DNA of 64,000 nucleotides. Source: Nematostella vectensis (Eukaryota > Cnidaria > Anthozoa > Actiniaria > Edwardsiidae). The stretch spans positions 7,873,070 through 7,937,069 of the forward strand of contig NC_064038.1 in NCBI RefSeq assembly GCF_932526225.1, read 5' to 3'. The translations under genes and the position numbers were made by a program. Positions 60,593 through 64,000 of the stretch are shown here, one piece after another; position 1 is the stretch's first letter; each line of letters opens with the position of its first letter. The notes under the pieces are model-generated. The model had not been told where the DNA came from and did no database searches. It saw only the letters and a program-made list of their open reading frames with translations.

Positions 60593-63500
60593 ATGTCTAG
60601 GTTCCAAGAGCTAAAGAAAGAAATTTCTGTCTTGGAGAAGACTTTCGGGCCACACAACAAACAGTTCCGTGTGTCGGCGAATGGTTTGGATGAGCTAATA
60701 TGCCGCTTTGTGTGCCCGAGTTCAAACGAAGAGCATGTTATTCACTGTAACATTTATGTACGTAAAACCTTCATTCCTTGTAGTTCATCCCTAATTACGT
60801 GTAGTTCCAGGTTTGTTGATAGTTTTATAATCGTGATGTATTCTCTGTCGTCGTCTGCTGTATAGGAGTCCTACCCCGATCCACCGCCAATGTGGTTCAG
60901 CGAAAGTGAAGACTCCACGGTCACAGAAATAGTCGAGTCGGTTGGCGGTTCTGTAGACGCAACGCAACCCAAATTGGTAAAAATACAATACCCTCTTACC
61001 ACACATTGCGTCATAACATTGTTAACTTGTTGCCTTTTCTAATTCTAGCTCTTACGACAAACGCAACATCTTGTGAGGGAACTTTTTAAACAGCGTGGCT
61101 CCCCTATACCACCCTACATCGATGGCCTTGAGTCAATTCAAATTATCAAAGACGAGGTAAAGAAACGAAACCTTGAGGGGATGTTGAAAAGATTATGCTT
61201 TACCTAGGGTTATATACCTAGAAAAAACACCCATCTGATTATAGTTATATAATTCAGTAACCTCTTGCTATCGACTCTTCCGTTTTGTTTTCCTTGTTGC
61301 TTATTTTACTCGCATTGTATGTTTTTAAATAATTTTGAAAGCGATATCGTCTCAAAATACGGATTGCGTTTCGCCAAAGCTAAAAATATGGTATAGCGTA
61401 CTCTTTAATACTGGTGTCATATTTATGAATCTATGAAGCCCGTCTTTTATAAGACTATTCCTTTTAGATGTACTACATTGTTACATAGTCATTTTGAACC
61501 CATCGCTTATCAATTTTTGTATAATTTTGTACCTACATTTAAGAACATAGAATTGACATTAACATTATTATAAACATTATTTCATCATAAGGATTGCTGC
61601 AGAACTCCAAGAAAACCATAACATTTATGATTATGGCGCTTAAGCATTAATTTAAAACCACAGAAACCCTTTTACAATTTATTCCTTGTTAATATTCAAG
61701 ATGAGCCGTATAAATCAAGCCTGGCACTACACAAACTATCTAGACCAATCAAATCAATCACGCTGTTATATAAAAGCATCTCATGAATTAATACCAGTGA
61801 TTTATTCTGTTTTGGTTATTGGAAGTTTTGGAAAAAGATTGACGCCTATGCAAGTAAATTTTAAAACTTGTAGGCAGCTAAATATCTAGCTATTAAAGCA
61901 AATAATTATTGCAACCCCCTGTGAGCAAGATAATGTCGTGTTATTATTCACTGTTATGATTATTTTAGCTGCTTTAGCTCATTCACCCCCACAGATACCA
62001 GCAAAAACCAGCCATGAGTTTTCTGCCTAGGCTTATAACATTGTGCCTAATTCCAGCCTATGGTACAGTACCTTCAAGTAATGTTCGATGGAAAAATGTT
62101 TTAAATAAGGCTACATAAAAAAGTATTCCTTTTCTAGTTGCTATTTTTTCTTTGGGAGCATGCAGGCGGGCAGTTTTTATTTTTTATTTTTATTTCTTAT
62201 CTTCTAATCCAAATATTTTGCTTAGAAGCTATATTGTAGAGTAAAGAGATCATCATGCTTGCTGGGCCGTATCCAGGATTTTTCTTGGGGGGAAGGGGTG
62301 TGAATAAAAAAAAATCCAGGGGGATGCATGGGGTGGGGGTGAGTTATCAGATATGAATCTGACCACCCCCCCCCCCACCCGCCCCGAAAGAACAAAAAAA
62401 AAATGTTTAGCCATTGCATTATTTCCAGGACTCATTGATGAAATAGAAAATAACGGCTTATATTCATAAACAACAGCTAAAGTAACGAATTTAACAGCAA
62501 CTGTATCAATAAATAGTGTTCTTTGATGAACAAGCAAAATAATAAATAAAAGACTTATCCTCACCGCATTGATATAAGTCCAAGTCTTCTTGATTGTAGA
62601 TTTGTTTTTGTAATCTTGAAAGATCCCAATATGGCCCCCATGTGGTTGTTGTTTGTTTTCTCATCATCTGAGTAGTGGCCGCCTTTTCTGCTTACTAAAG
62701 AGTTAGTGTTTGTTTTCTCCTCTGAGTACATTTGAGTTTATTTGAGTAAGTTTGTAGGTTTTTTTCATTTGAGCTTTGAGTGTTTTTGATATTGCTTTGA
62801 TTGAGGTTGTATTTCTGGTATTCTTTTGGCTTTGGCATATCGAAACTGACGCTTGACATCTTTTAATGAAGGTCTACGGCAAACGGCGTGTGGGTTTTTA
62901 TGTGTAGTGAGCCTCCCAGAAGTAAAATATTTCTCCATAATCATGACTTTCAAGACAAAATCTTTGCACCACGAGGAGCAGAGAGCGAGATTAGCACATC
63001 TTACTGTAAACCTCGCAGCCTTACACACTTTCAACAACGTTGATGAATAGATTGATAGAAAATAATGTTTTATACCCTTTTTCGTAGAAAGGCACCATTA
63101 CAGCATTGTTTAGTTCAGTGAAATGATTTCCCGAGCACATCTTTCAATGTATGGCGTGACTGGATGTCTATCTATGCAAAATTTAATATTTGCATGATTC
63201 TAGAGATTTTACTTGGCAAGACATAAAATAAAACAATAAAAAACGGTTGCATGTGGCACAAATTCTGGATGAGGATGTCTGATATGACCCTGGTTATGGG
63301 ATCTGATTGTTTTGTATTTTAACATGGCCTCCCCAGACAAATGATGTTTAAACAGTGAATTTTAAAAAAAATGTTAATTTGCATATACCTGCCTGATGTT
63401 CAATAAGCAATGGAAACCTACCTGAACTACCAGAATTCAGCGCACGCCTTTTTAAAGCTTGCAACAAATGAAGCGCACACTGCATGATGGTAGTTGAGGA

Positions 63501-63852
63501 ACGTTGCTATGGTGAGTGCGTGTGTTTGTTATAGCTGGAATGGCCTTAAAAGTATTAGCAAATTACATTGAACATGTTTTTGGGTTTGCCTCGATTTAAG
63601 CAAGCAAGGATTCTCAATGATAACATACAAAACTTAGTGCAAAATTCTATACTCAGGTACATAGTTTCAAATATTTGTGTTTCTCTTGTTGTAAGAACCA
63701 TAAATAACCTGATCTTACCCTGAATGCTTGCAGTTTTTCAGTGAAAAGTTTTTTTTAATTGAATTCTTAAATTGGCCATCTAGGCTGATGACAAAGATGC
63801 CACAACTGAACATATGGATGATGATGACAGTGAAGATGAGGGACTAGAGGAG
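60593..63852 (+). CDS. UBE2Q: UBE2Q-type ubiquitin-conjugating enzyme, 5' part (4 exons)
   Basis: Exons 60593-60757, 60866-60976, 61049-61156 and 63784-63852, all phase 0 with GT-AG junctions; 151 residues before the window ends. It opens MSRFQELKKEISVLEKTFGP, then RVSANGLDELICRFVCP, VIHCNIYESYPDPPPMWFSE and LLRQTQHLVRELFKQRG. This matches the N-terminal RWD-like region of UBE2Q1/UBE2Q2 (short family words such as 'HCNI.ESYP' and 'W F . . S E D'). Exon 4 is acidic (HMDDDDSEDEGLEE), as is the linker before the catalytic UBC fold in that family. The catalytic cysteine must lie downstream. The start is the first in-frame ATG giving the family N-terminus; a longer upstream frame from 60530 exists. 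Confidence 0.85.
61157..63783. other. UBE2Q intron 3
   Basis: A 2.6-kb intron. At 62262-62400 is a hAT-type MITE piece (gggccgtatccaggattt then C/G runs). A 90-residue basic open frame on the minus strand at 62765-63037 (KDVKRQFRYAKAKRIPEI) is not recognised and is probably chance. Confidence 0.5.
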
Positions 63853-64000
63853 GTAGACAATTCTTTATGATAGCATAAGTAATGCACTACATTACAAAAG
63901 TACATTAGCTCACATCCTCTCAGGAACTGACTGCAGGGTATCACGGCCACGTGACCTTTCTGGGTGGCAAATTCAAAACAAAATAATCCAACAAAAATAA
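63853..64000. other. UBE2Q intron 4, cut by the window end
   Basis: Follows the donor GAG|GTAGAC. No further exon is visible before the end. Confidence 0.5.

Noticed and set aside
62765-63037. 90-aa basic minus-strand frame in UBE2Q intron 3
   Set aside because: Lys/Arg-rich but unrecognised, inside an intron, with no supporting promoter or conserved motif.

Overview
The window reads as nuclear DNA of an early-branching animal, most likely an anthozoan cnidarian of the sea-anemone type (Nematostella-like). The reasons are compact multi-exon genes with canonical GT-AG introns, a secreted WAP/von Willebrand A protein, uromodulin-type D8C exons, lineage-diversified rhodopsin GPCRs, and a dense load of small DNA transposons. 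The species call is inference; the gene models below are read directly from the sequence.

Layout. 1-4264: low-complexity and repeat DNA with two broken D8C exons and a hAT-like MITE. 4265-9855 (minus): a two-exon rhodopsin-family GPCR of 341 aa, its intron carrying a 2.2-kb non-coding inverted-repeat transposon. 9856-12960: intergenic, with a ~515-bp tandem duplication holding a foldback. 12961-23533 (plus): a 13-exon, 983-aa secreted protein, signal peptide-WAP-vWA-vWA-WAP-vWA-WAP-vWA. 25222-29189 (minus): a five-exon gluconokinase of 199 aa, with a dead LINE reverse-transcriptase fragment in intron 3. 30185-31283: a foldback element. 31386-37839: a 6.45-kb DNA transposon with ~340-bp terminal inverted repeats, resembling the Academ superfamily, encoding a very large zinc-finger/nuclease-like protein now broken by single-base frameshifts. 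41302-56982 (plus): a 14-exon FERM protein of the FRMD3/FRMD5 type (502 aa, C-terminal membrane anchor). 60593-63852 (plus): the first four exons of a UBE2Q-type ubiquitin-conjugating enzyme, running off the window.

The host genes look unrelated in function (signalling receptor, matrix/secreted adhesion or inhibitor protein, sugar-acid kinase, membrane-cytoskeleton adaptor, ubiquitin transfer); no operon-like logic is expected or seen.

The most unusual theme is architectural. In four genes, tandem minisatellites are built on exon-intron junctions: the splice signal itself, and in two cases adjoining coding sequence, is part of the repeated unit or abuts it. Clear cases are the 16-copy acceptor array at 21321-22320 (WAP/vWA gene), the ~25-copy donor array at 50048-51405 (FRMD gene), the donor array at 28980-29148 (gluconokinase) and a three-copy donor array at 17737-17850; a weaker case lies at the GPCR acceptor (4996-5098).
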